This document shows, piece after piece, positions 8,718-17,900 of a stretch of 64,000 bases of DNA (within the stretch, counting starts at the first letter, position 1; every line of letters starts with the position of its first letter). A program made the position numbers and the translations under genes. This DNA is from Bordetella genomosp. 11 (GTDB taxonomy: Bacteria > Pseudomonadota > Gammaproteobacteria > Burkholderiales > Burkholderiaceae_B), in assembly GCF_002261215.1 (NCBI RefSeq), contig NZ_NEVS01000004.1:1922001-1986000 (forward strand), given 5' to 3'. The notes under the pieces are model-generated. The model was given only the letters and a program-made list of their open reading frames with translations. It was not told where the DNA came from and did not search any database.

Positions 8718-9344
8718 TCAGCGGGTGGCCCGGTGCAGCTTGGCCAGCAGTTCGCGCAGGGCCTGCGCGCGGTGGCTGATGGCATTTTTGTCGGCGGGAG
8801 CCAGCTCGGCCGCCGTCTTGCCCAGGTCGGGCAGATAGAAATAAGGATCGTAGCCGAAACCGTGCTCGCCGCGCGGCGTATCGGCGATTTCGCCAAGCCA
8901 GACGCCCTCGCCCAACAGCGGCCGGGGATCGTCCGCCGCCCGCACCAGCGCGAGGACGGCGATATAACAGGCGCGCCGGTCCGGCTGGCCGGCCAGTTCC
9001 CGCACGACCCGCGCGTTGTTGGCGGCGTCGGATTTCTCGCCGCCCTCCAGGCTGGCATAGCGCGCCGAATACACGCCGGGCGCGCCGCCCAGGGCATCCA
9101 CGCACAGGCCGGAATCGTCGGCCAGCGCGGGCAGACCGGTCAGCCGGCTGGCGTGGCGGGCTTTTTCCAGCGCATTCTCGATAAAGGTGCAGTGCGGCTC
9201 CGGCGATTCGGGCACGCCCAGTTGGCCTTGCGGGATCAGTTCGATGCCCAGCGGGGCGAACAGGGCCGAGAACTCGCGCAGCTTGCCCGCATTGCCGGAG
9301 GCGAGCACCACGCGGTCGAGGCCGGAAACGAAGTCGGAGGACAT
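8718..9344 (-). CDS. rdgB: dITP/XTP pyrophosphatase (non-canonical purine NTP hydrolase)
   Basis: A 208-residue RdgB/HAM1 family protein that hydrolyses dITP, ITP and XTP to monophosphates and keeps deaminated purines out of DNA and RNA. Visible motifs: VVLASGNAGKLREF near the N-terminus, FIENALEKARHAS, PALADDSGLCVDALGGAPGVYSARYA, and the C-terminal HGFGYDPYF and SHRAQALREL. Start chosen at ATG 9344 (MSSDFVSG); the longer frame to 9476 lacks family similarity. It precedes hemW on the same strand. In many relatives rph lies immediately upstream; here an EAL/GGDEF gene and a chemoreceptor gene intervene. Confidence 0.95.
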   Translation of the reverse strand: MSSDFVSGLDRVVLASGNAGKLREFSALFAPLGIELIPQGQLGVPESPEPHCTFIENALEKARHASRLTGLPALADDSGLCVDALGGAPGVYSARYASLEGGEKSDAANNARVVRELAGQPDRRACYIAVLALVRAADDPRPLLGEGVWLGEIADTPRGEHGFGYDPYFYLPDLGKTAAELAPADKNAISHRAQALRELLAKLHRATR

Positions 9345-9474
9345 GGTATTTGTAACCAACGGTGCGATTCGAGAGGCAAACTGGTAGTGTATCGCCCGCG
9401 CGGCAAGACACAGATTGAAACGCCCGCGCAATATGGGCCGCTCACCATAAGCGCTCTTCACCCGGTGGCAAAGC

Positions 9475-11304
9475 ATGCACGCGTCTGTACACCCCGCTAT
9501 CCCGGCCGCCGGCTCCAGTGCGGTCCTGCCTCCTCCGGGCCTGCTGGACGAGATTCTGCGCTCCGGGCGATTGGTACCCCTGTTCCAGCCGGTGATCGAC
9601 CTGGCGAACGGCCGTGTCTACGGCTACGAAAGCCTGATCCGCGGCCCCAGCGACACCGACCTGCACATGCCCGAGGCGCTGTTCGGGGAAGCCCGCCGCC
9701 ACGGCGTACATCCGCTGGTCGAACACGCCAGCGCCACCAGCGGCCTGCGCGGCTTCCAGGACGCGGCGCCGGCCGGCAGCAGCCTCTTCCTGAACATGTC
9801 CGCTTCCGCCCTGCTGCATTTCTGGACGCAGTGGGGCGATGCCATGCCGGCCCGCCTGCTGGCTGCCTGCACGATCGAACCGGGCCGTGTCGTCATCGAA
9901 CTGAGCGAACATGACACGCTTCATCCGGACGTGCGCACCCTGACCGAAATGCTGCGGACGCTGCGCGCGCATGGGGTGCGGCTCGCGCTGGACGACTACG
10001 GGGTCGGCCATGCCAGCCTGCAGCTATGGTCGGAAGCCCAGCCCGACCTGGTCAAGATAGACCGCTATTTTTTCCACGGCATCGCGCAGGACGAGCGCCG
10101 CCAGAAGCTGGTGCGCGCGGTCCTGTCGGTGGCGCAGTGCCTGGGTACGCCGACGGTGGCCGAGGGCGTGGAAACCGCCGAGGACCTGGCCATGGTGCGC
10201 GACCTGGGGATCCGCTACGCGCAGGGCTGGTTCCTGGGGTATCCCGCCACGCGCCTGAGCGGCGAGGTGTCGCCCCAGGTAAGCCAGGTGTTGAGCGCGC
10301 GGTCGCCGTCGCGCGTCCCCACCCGGGCGCCGGGCGCGACGGCCGCCACGCTGCGCGTCCAGGCGCCGTCGGTATCTCCCAGCCGCCATACCAACGACGA
10401 CGTGCATCGTCTTTTCGACGGACACAAGGGCATGCATGCCGTGGCGGTGGTGGACGACGATAACCGTCCCCTGGGGATCATCAACCGGCGCGACTTCACG
10501 GAGCACTACGCACAGCGCTACACCCGCGAGCTGTTCGGACGCGATGCCTGCACGACATTCATGAACGACCGGCCGGTCCTGGTCGACGTACATGCCTCCA
10601 TCGACCAGCTCAGTCACGTGCTGGTATCCGACGACCAGCGCTACCTCGTCGACGGTTTCATCATCACCCGCGACGGCAACTACGACGGACTGGGCACCGG
10701 CGAGGCCCTGGTGCGCTCGGTCACGGAAATGCGCATCGAGGCCGCGCGCTACGCCAATCCGCTGACCTCGCTGCCGGGCAATATTCCGATCAGCCAGCAT
10801 ATCGGCAGCCTGCTGGACGGCGGCGTCGAGTTCGTCACCTGCTATTGCGACCTGAATCACTTCAAGCCCTTCAATGACGTCTACGGCTACTGGCGCGGCG
10901 ACGACATGATCCAGCTGTGCGCCACGGTCATCCGCAACCATTGCGACCCGCAGCGGGATTTCGTCGGCCATGTGGGCGGCGACGATTTCGTCATCCTGTT
11001 CCGCAGTCCCGATTGGCGCGACCGTGCCGATCGCATCATCCGGGATTTCAACGAGGACGCGGTGGACCTGTACGACGACGAAGGCCGCGCGCGCGGCGGC
11101 ATCGCCGCCGAGGACCGCTACGGCGTCATGCGCTCGTTCCCGTTCGTCACGCTCAGTATCGGCGCGCTGCGCGTGGCGCCGCAGTCAGGCGTGCGCATCC
11201 GCCCCGAGGACATTGCGTCCGCCGCCGCCCGCGTCAAGCATCAGGTCAAGCACGGAAACGTTCCGATCGTTGTCGAGCCCTACGTGGCGGACGGCGGCGG
11301 CTGA
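9475..11304 (+). CDS. EAL-CBS-GGDEF cyclic-di-GMP signalling protein
   Basis: A 609-residue soluble protein with an unusual order. The EAL phosphodiesterase domain comes first (about 20-270), with YESLIRGP in place of the canonical EAL triplet context, FLNMS, VIELSE, LALDDYGVG, DLVKIDR and VAEGVE. A tandem CBS pair follows (about 300-400; MHAVAVVDDDNRPLGIINRRDF). A C-terminal GGDEF domain (about 420-595) carries CDLNHFKPFNDVYGYWRGD and GGDDF. The metal-binding and catalytic residues of the EAL domain look retained, so phosphodiesterase activity is likely. The GGDDF signature makes cyclase activity plausible but uncertain. No membrane segments. Its last 120 bp overlap the convergent chemoreceptor gene. 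Confidence 0.9.
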   Translation: MHASVHPAIPAAGSSAVLPPPGLLDEILRSGRLVPLFQPVIDLANGRVYGYESLIRGPSDTDLHMPEALFGEARRHGVHPLVEHASATSGLRGFQDAAPAGSSLFLNMSASALLHFWTQWGDAMPARLLAACTIEPGRVVIELSEHDTLHPDVRTLTEMLRTLRAHGVRLALDDYGVGHASLQLWSEAQPDLVKIDRYFFHGIAQDERRQKLVRAVLSVAQCLGTPTVAEGVETAEDLAMVRDLGIRYAQGWFLGYPATRLSGEVSPQVSQVLSARSPSRVPTRAPGATAATLRVQAPSVSPSRHTNDDVHRLFDGHKGMHAVAVVDDDNRPLGIINRRDFTEHYAQRYTRELFGRDACTTFMNDRPVLVDVHASIDQLSHVLVSDDQRYLVDGFIITRDGNYDGLGTGEALVRSVTEMRIEAARYANPLTSLPGNIPISQHIGSLLDGGVEFVTCYCDLNHFKPFNDVYGYWRGDDMIQLCATVIRNHCDPQRDFVGHVGGDDFVILFRSPDWRDRADRIIRDFNEDAVDLYDDEGRARGGIAAEDRYGVMRSFPFVTLSIGALRVAPQSGVRIRPEDIASAAARVKHQVKHGNVPIVVEPYVADGGG

Positions 11305-12903
11305 GTCTGCGGCCCGCCGCGCCGCGGGCGGCGCACCGTCTTCGGTCCGCCCCAGGCGGAATACCGCCACCGCGCGGTTCAGGCGTTCGGCACGGCCCTC
11401 CAATGCCGCCACCGCGGCGGCCGTCTCTTCCGCCAGCGCGGCATTCTCCTGCGTGTTGCGATCCAGGCCCGACATGGCCTCGTGCATCGCGCCAATGCCG
11501 GCCGCCTGTTCGGCCGCGGCCTGCGATATCTCGTTTACCAGCGCGGTGACACGCGCGACGGCCTCGCGCATGGCGCCGATGGTTTCGCCCGCCGAACCCA
11601 CCTCGCGCACGCCCGCGTCGACGTGATCCGCCGAGTCGGCGATCAGGAACTTGATCTCGCGCGCGGCGCTAGCGCTGCGCTGGGCCAGGGTGCGCACCTC
11701 GCCGGCGACCACCGCGAAACCGCGGCCCGCTTCGCCGGCACGAGCCGCCTCGACCGCCGCATTCAAGGCCAGCAGATTGGTCTGGAACGCGATGCCGTCG
11801 ACCACGCCCACGATATCGCCGATGCGGCGCGCGCTTTCGGCGATATCGCGCATGCGCCCGACCACGCGATCCACGGCCTGCGCGCCCTGCTCGGCCAGCG
11901 CCTCGACGCGATGCGCCTGGGCATGGGCCTGCTCGGCGTTTTCGGAGGTCGCGTTTACGGTCTGCGCCAGGGTGGACATGCCGGCCGCGGTTTCCTGCAG
12001 CATGCCGGCCTGCTCGGCTGTCCGTTCGGACAGCTGGACGCCGCCGGCGGCCAGCGCGCGCATATCGGCATGGATGTCGTCCACGGCGGCGCGCACCGTA
12101 CCGACGGCGTTGGACAAACCGGCCTGCATGCGGCTCATGGCAGAGAACAGGACACCGATCTCGTTTTCCCCGCGGCTATCGATGGGACGCGTCAGGTCGC
12201 CGTCGGCGATGCGGTCGAAATGGCCGCCGGCATCGCGCAGCGGCTCCAGCAGCGAGCGCCGCAACACCAGGCGTATACCGATGGCCAGCAACAGCACGAA
12301 AACCGCCAGGCCCGCCGCGCTATACACGGCGGCATCCTGCATGCGCGCCACCTCGACGATGGCTGCCGCGCCCTGGGCACGCGTATAGCGCTGGAACGCG
12401 CCTTCCGCCTTGACGTAGGCCTCGGCGGAACCGGGCAGCACCTGGTCGTTCAAGCGATTCACTTCCACGCCGTTGAACCCCTGGATTGCCTTGCGCATCG
12501 GCGCCAGGCAATCGTCCACCAGCCTGGCATAGGCCTGCATCGCCGCATCGTACAGAGGCTTGCCCTCGGAATTGGTGTACGCCTGCGACTGCAGCCGTTC
12601 GACGCTTTTGCGCGCATCGCCCAGGAAACGATCGACGACGGCCAGCATCCGGTCACGCTCGGGGATGCGGCCGCCTTCCATATAGGTTTTCGCGTCCACC
12701 AGCGCGGCACGTGCCTGGAACACCGCGCTGCTGACGTTGCCCAGTTCGCTGGCGCGCTCGATATTGTCGCGTCCGAGTTCTTCGACCCACGCGCGGTTCT
12801 CGCGCAACAGCGCGATGGCCGCGGCCCCGGCCACGACGAACAGCGTCACGAACAGCGCCAGCACGATCGTCAAGGCCCTATTCACAGTCAATTTGTTCCG
12901 CAT
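11185..12903 (-). CDS. Methyl-accepting chemotaxis protein
   Basis: A 572-residue transmembrane chemoreceptor. TM1 lies at residues 10-33, a periplasmic four-helix-bundle type sensor at about 34-188, TM2 at about 190-214, then HAMP and the coiled-coil signalling domain. The conserved hairpin tip reads GIAFQTNLLALNAAVEAARAG followed by EAGRGFAVVAGEVRTLAQRS. It signals through CheW/CheA to the flagellar motor or another output; the ligand is unknown. The start is ATG 12903 (MRNKLTVNR), as the 10 extra upstream residues look non-coding. The reading frame runs 120 bp into the 3' end of the opposing EAL/GGDEF gene, giving a tail (LDAGGGGRNVLGADAHA) without family similarity. Confidence 0.93.
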   Translation of the reverse strand: MRNKLTVNRALTIVLALFVTLFVVAGAAAIALLRENRAWVEELGRDNIERASELGNVSSAVFQARAALVDAKTYMEGGRIPERDRMLAVVDRFLGDARKSVERLQSQAYTNSEGKPLYDAAMQAYARLVDDCLAPMRKAIQGFNGVEVNRLNDQVLPGSAEAYVKAEGAFQRYTRAQGAAAIVEVARMQDAAVYSAAGLAVFVLLLAIGIRLVLRRSLLEPLRDAGGHFDRIADGDLTRPIDSRGENEIGVLFSAMSRMQAGLSNAVGTVRAAVDDIHADMRALAAGGVQLSERTAEQAGMLQETAAGMSTLAQTVNATSENAEQAHAQAHRVEALAEQGAQAVDRVVGRMRDIAESARRIGDIVGVVDGIAFQTNLLALNAAVEAARAGEAGRGFAVVAGEVRTLAQRSASAAREIKFLIADSADHVDAGVREVGSAGETIGAMREAVARVTALVNEISQAAAEQAAGIGAMHEAMSGLDRNTQENAALAEETAAAVAALEGRAERLNRAVAVFRLGRTEDGAPPAARRAADSAAAVRHVGLDNDRNVSVLDLMLDAGGGGRNVLGADAHA

Positions 12904-13103
12904 CGCATCCCACCTACGTGCCCCTGGGGGCAAAACACATTTGGTAAGGATTATGTTGCGGTCAAATGGCAGTTTCTTGACATCGGGCGGGACCGGGGAG
13001 GACGGCCACCGCGATCGTCATCCGGGTGTCATGCGATCCGCCTACGCCGTGCCTGCAAGGCCTGGGACACCGGCAGTCGGCGGGCGCTGGCTCGCGTGGC
13101 GCG

Positions 13104-13841
13104 TCAAGCCATCGCCTGCTTCTGCGCCTGCACCAGCCCGCCGATGCCGCGCTCGGCCAGGCCCAGCATCGCGTCCAGTTCCGCGCGGCTGAACGCCACG
13201 CCCTCCGCGGTGCCCTGCACCTCCACGAAGGCGCCCGCGCCCGTCATGACCACATTCACGTCGGCATCGCAGCCGGAGTCTTCTTCGTAGTCCAGGTCCA
13301 GCACCGGACGTCCGCCGACCATGCCCACCGATACCGCGGCGACGTGATCGCGCAGCGGGCTGGATGCCAGGTCGCCCCGCTTCATCAGCAAGGCAATGGC
13401 ATCGGCCATCGCCACCCAGGCGCCGGTGATGCTGGCGCAGCGCGTGCCGCCATCGGCCTGCAGGACGTCGCAATCGATATGCAGCGTGCGCTCGCCCAGC
13501 GCGGTCATGTCCATGACCGCGCGCAGGCTGCGGCCGATCAGGCGCTGGATTTCCTGCGTTCGTCCGGACTGCTTGCCGCGCGCCGCCTCGCGGTCGCCGC
13601 GCGTGTGCGTCGCGCGCGGCAGCATGCCGTATTCGGCCGTGACCCAGCCCTGCCCCTGGCCCTTCAGGAAAGGCGGTACCTTGTCCAGCACGCTGGCGGT
13701 ACAGAGCACATGCGTATTGCCGGCCTTGATCAATACGGATCCTTCCGCGTAGCGCGTAAAGCCGCGCGTCAGCGACAGCGGCCGCAGCTCGTCGGGCGCG
13801 CGGCCCGAATGGCGGACCGGGGTGGATGCGGATGAGGTCAC
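13104..13841 (-). CDS. rph: Ribonuclease PH
   Basis: A 245-residue 3'-5' phosphorolytic exoribonuclease that trims tRNA 3' ends. Conserved segments: [22 protein letters not shown] near the start, [19 protein letters not shown] (phosphate and RNA contacts), [38 protein letters not shown] and [15 protein letters not shown]. The start codon is GTG at 13839-13841, preceded by GGAGATATCC. It is divergent from yicC, with 116 bp between the start codons, a frequent arrangement in betaproteobacteria. Length is standard. Confidence 0.97.
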   Translation of the reverse strand: MTSSASTPVRHSGRAPDELRPLSLTRGFTRYAEGSVLIKAGNTHVLCTASVLDKVPPFLKGQGQGWVTAEYGMLPRATHTRGDREAARGKQSGRTQEIQRLIGRSLRAVMDMTALGERTLHIDCDVLQADGGTRCASITGAWVAMADAIALLMKRGDLASSPLRDHVAAVSVGMVGGRPVLDLDYEEDSGCDADVNVVMTGAGAFVEVQGTAEGVAFSRAELDAMLGLAERGIGGLVQAQKQAMA

Positions 13842-13957
13842 GGATATCTCCAGTCGATGAGGTCGGCAGCGATTGTACGGGGCGGCCCGGCCGCCCTTCG
13901 GGTTATTCTGCGGGCATCGCGTTCGCCTCGCGACCGCCCCTTCAGGATGTATTGAAC

Positions 13958-14902
13958 ATGATACGAAGCATGACCGCCTTCGGCAGCGCCCGCGCCGACC
14001 TGGACCAAGGCTCGCTGTCGCTGGAGTTTCGCAGCGTCAACAGCCGTTTCCTCGACCTGTATTTCCGCTTGCCCGACGATCTGCGGCACCTGGAATCGCC
14101 GCTGCGCGAGCTGCTGACTGCCAGCCTGGGCCGCGGCAAGGTCGAAGTCCGCGTCAGCTATACCCGCAACGCGGCCGCGGACCTGGATCGCCTGGATACG
14201 CAGTGGCTGCAGCGCCTGGCCGAACAACTGCAGGCGGCTCGCCAGGTCCTGCCCGAAACCGAATCGCCGCGGCTGGTGGAGCTGTTCAACTGGCCCGGCC
14301 AGCGCAATAACGATGCCCTCGATCCGCAGGCCTGGGGCGCGGCCGGCATGCAGGCCGCGCGCGACGCGCTGGTCCAGTTGCAGGACGCCCGTGCCCGCGA
14401 AGGCGAACGCCTGGCCGCGATGATGCGCGACTGTGCCGCCGGCATCGAAAAAATCGTCCAGGACGTAGAGCGCCACCTGCCGCAGTTACTGGCCGATCAT
14501 CGCGAAAAGCTGGCGGCCAAACTGCGCGAAACGGTCGAGGCGGCCTTTCCCGGCGGCTTTGCCCACATCAGCGGGCAGGAGCTGACGGAACGCCTGTCGC
14601 AGGAAGCCAATCTATTCGCCCTGCGCATCGACGTCGCCGAAGAACTGTCGCGCCTGCGCTCGCACCTGGCCGAGCTCGTCCACATCCTGGCCGATGGCAA
14701 CGCCGACGCCGCCGGCAAATCCGCCAAACGCGCCGGCGGCGGCGGCAGCGCCGGCAAGCGGCTGGATTTCCTGTTCCAGGAAATGAACCGCGAGGCAAAC
14801 ACGCTGGGCTCCAAGGCCGGCAGCGTCGACGTTACGCGCGCCGCCATGGACTTGAAGCTGCTGATCGAACAGATGCGGGAACAGGCGCAGAACATCGAAT
14901 AG
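13958..14902 (+). CDS. yicC: YicC/YloC family endoribonuclease
   Basis: A 314-residue YicC protein. It begins [13 protein letters not shown], has the conserved [19 protein letters not shown] segment and [11 protein letters not shown], and ends with [20 protein letters not shown], the family's C-terminal signature. E. coli YicC is an endoribonuclease linked to small-RNA turnover. Start ATG 13958 was chosen because the upstream in-frame residues lack similarity. In many proteobacteria yicC lies directly before gmk; here gmk is about 29 kb downstream, so the intervening block looks inserted. Confidence 0.95.
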   Translation: MIRSMTAFGSARADLDQGSLSLEFRSVNSRFLDLYFRLPDDLRHLESPLRELLTASLGRGKVEVRVSYTRNAAADLDRLDTQWLQRLAEQLQAARQVLPETESPRLVELFNWPGQRNNDALDPQAWGAAGMQAARDALVQLQDARAREGERLAAMMRDCAAGIEKIVQDVERHLPQLLADHREKLAAKLRETVEAAFPGGFAHISGQELTERLSQEANLFALRIDVAEELSRLRSHLAELVHILADGNADAAGKSAKRAGGGGSAGKRLDFLFQEMNREANTLGSKAGSVDVTRAAMDLKLLIEQMREQAQNIE

Positions 14903-14918
14903 CGCCGCGTGGCCTGAT

Positions 14919-14944
14919 GCGCCCGTGGCAGTCGCCGCGGGCGC
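14919..14944. terminator. GC-rich stem-loop between convergent genes
   Basis: GCGCCCG (14919-14925) and CGGGCGC (14938-14944) form a 7-bp inverted repeat with a 12-nt loop. It fills the 42-bp gap between the yicC stop and the stop of the opposing large repeat protein. There is no T-run, so intrinsic termination is only suggested by position. Confidence 0.3.
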
Positions 14945-17900
14945 TCACCGCGCCGATCCCTGGCCCGCCCCTTGCGGCGATACCGGTTGCCGCGATCCCT
15001 GCTTCTGGTCTTGCGTCGCTCCCTGCTCGGCCTGCGTTATGTCCCATTCCCCATTAATGGTTACGCTCGCTTCATCCGCCACCTCGCCCGCGTAGATTTG
15101 CTGCACGTGTAGCGTCAGAGGTGGACTTATGCATGCATGGATACTGCAATTGCCACCTGGGTATGGCGCGGGCGTCTGGAACACCGCCGCGGTGGACCAC
15201 GTCCCGGCGGAAGATGCCCTGACCATCTGCGGGTCGCCGCTGCCGCCGCCGGTTTGGCTCACCTCCACCCACGTATCCGGTGTCGCGGTTCCGGAAACGC
15301 TGAACGGCGGAGGCGGCTTGTTTGCCTGCCAGTATGTTTTCGAACCGTCCGCGGGAGAAGAAATCGCGACCGGATTCAAAACGCTGAAACGCCGCGTCGA
15401 CGTCGGCGGATCCCCGCTGACCATGCTGGGGTTCTGTGTCTGCCGCGCGAGTACGCTATACGTGCCCGCGGCTGTAATCGGATAAGGACCGCAGGTCCAG
15501 GTGCCGTCGCGCTGCACCAGCGTCTGGCACGATGGGCCATTTGGAAAGGTCACCGTATAGCCCGGCGTCCCGTAGCCTTGCACGATGTATGAAGAACCGA
15601 CCACCACCTGGTCCGGCATGGGTTCGGTGATGTAGAAAGGGCTGCCGCCCGGGCAGGTCGCACCGCCCACCGGATACTGCGTCGTCCCCTGGTCCAGCGG
15701 ATAACCGTCCAGCATCTGGGTCGCGGTCAGGCTGTAGCACCCCGGCCCGCTGGACAGCAGGTTGGTGAAGGCCCATGTGCCGTCGCCTTGCACCGTGGTA
15801 AAGCCCAGGTCGATAACGCCCATCAGTTTCAAGGACAGCTGCGCATCCGGTTCGCCGGTTCCCGTGACGTCGTACGGCGTATTGGCCGGCAAGCCGTCGC
15901 CGGGCGCGGGATGTCCATACACGATGGGACGCGCGGCGCGCGTATGGAACACCCGGCCGACCGGCTGGTCCGTCCAGTCGCCGGCTTGCCCGGATTGCAG
16001 CACGCTCAAGGTATAGGGCGATCCGGGCAGGATGCCGGTCAATACGCAAGACCAGGCGCCCTGGGTAACCGTGGCCCCGCAGCCCTTCTTCGGCCCGGCG
16101 CCATCGATGATATTGACGGTGATGCGGGCACCTTCCTGGCCTTGTCCGCGCACCGTTACCTTGCCGATGTCCTGCACCTCTTCTTCGTCGCGCGGCGACG
16201 TCACCGTCGCGACCTTGGCGACGGTGATATTCGCGGTGGCCTGGCTTTGCGGCTTGTTGTCCACGTATTCGGTAGCCACGATGGAAAGCGGAGCGCCGTT
16301 TACGCCATAGTGCGACAGCGGTATCGGATCCGTCGCCCAGGCTCCGTTCACGATATCGATATTGCGCGGCGAATCGCTGCCTACCACCACCTGGGCCACC
16401 GCGCCGCTCTGCCCCGTGCCGGCAATCTGGATGCCGTCGATGGGATTGTTGCTGGAGACCACCGATTTATCCCGTGGCGCGCGGATGCCGATACCTTGCG
16501 CCGCCGGGACCGAGAAGTCGCGCGGCACGGCGGGATCCTGCCAACCCTGACCGCTCTGGGTGACCTGCGCCGTATACGATGTGCCTGTGGTCAGGCCGGT
16601 AACCATGCAGCGCCACCGGCCTTTGTCGTCGGCGGTGGTATTGCAGGGTTGCGCCGGGTTCGCCGTGATGGCGACGTTCGCGTTCGGCTGGCCCGTGCCG
16701 CTGATATCGACGGTGGTATCGGCGGCGCCAAGCTGCTGGTTTTCCTTTGGCAGCAGGACCACGAGCGGCGTCGCAACCGAAAAATCGGCATGCTTGGGCG
16801 CGTCGTCCACGCCGCCCACCGATTGGGTGGCCGTCAACAGATACGATGTGGCGGGTTGCAGCCCGGATACCGCGCATTGCCAGCTTGCCGGCGCCTGTTG
16901 CGGCTGGCACGGCTGTGCTCCCGGCACATTGATGCTTAACTGCGCGCCTGCTTGCGCCTGGCCGGTAGCCGTAATACCGGTGGTCGTGGAGCTGAACACT
17001 TGGTTTTCGGCAGGCACGGTGATGGACAAGGGGTCGAATCCGCTGACGGAGAACTGCCGCGTCACGGCGGGATCGAGCCAACCCGGGCCTCCGGCAATGG
17101 CACTGCTGTCGCCTTCCGTCACGGTGGCGATGTATGAGGCCCCCACCTTTAGTCCGGTCACCAGGCACGCCCACTGGCCGGAATTCGGGATCACCTGGTT
17201 CTGGCATGGCGTCGCATTCGGCACGCTGACTTTCAGCGTTGCCCCGGGCTGTCCCCAGCCCTTGAACGCGACCTGCGTCGTTTGCGGCGGAAAAGCTTGT
17301 TCGTCAATCGGCTCGTCAATGGAGACAGGGCGCGCCACGGAAAAATGTACCGACACCGGGCGGTCCGTCTGGCCGGAGATGCCTTGATGCATGTTCAGCG
17401 TATAGAACGCCGGTGTCAGGTTCGATACAGGGCAAGACCATGTGCCGGTGGAGTCGATCTGCACGGGATCGCACACCTTTGCACCGTTGTCCGGATAGAT
17501 CGGAAGATCAGGGGTTACGGTGGCCGCGACCAACCCCGTTCCTTTTATAGCGACGCTGGTCTGGTTCGACGGAAGCGTGGTCTGGTCCAGCGGATAGGTA
17601 AATTTCAGGCTCGGCCACGAATCGAAGCGCAACGTAGCGCCGGGCGCGGCTTGGCCGTTTACCTGCTGGGAGACCGGTACCGAATAGCCTTCAGAATGTG
17701 GCGACGGCGGCGGGAAACGGAATACGGAATCGGTTCTCCAATATCCCTGCGCATTGATCTGGGCATAGACGGGCTTTGTGGCGCTGTAATCCGAAACGAT
17801 AGTGATCTGCCCACCGGGAGTGCCCGTGCCGAAGATCGACGTAAAGGTCGTAACGTCGCCGTCGATGTGGCCGCCATTGGGGGGATATAAAAAACTGAGC

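Noticed and set aside
7492..9411. A 639-residue HemW with an extra N-terminal part
   Set aside because: The extension reads rdgB in another frame and is Arg/Ala-rich. HemW begins at 8703, just after the rdgB stop.
9475..11304. The EAL/GGDEF protein as a catalytically dead pair
   Set aside because: The EAL domain keeps the Glu, Asn, Asp-Asp, Lys and Glu motifs and the GGDEF domain keeps GGD, so inactivity cannot be claimed.
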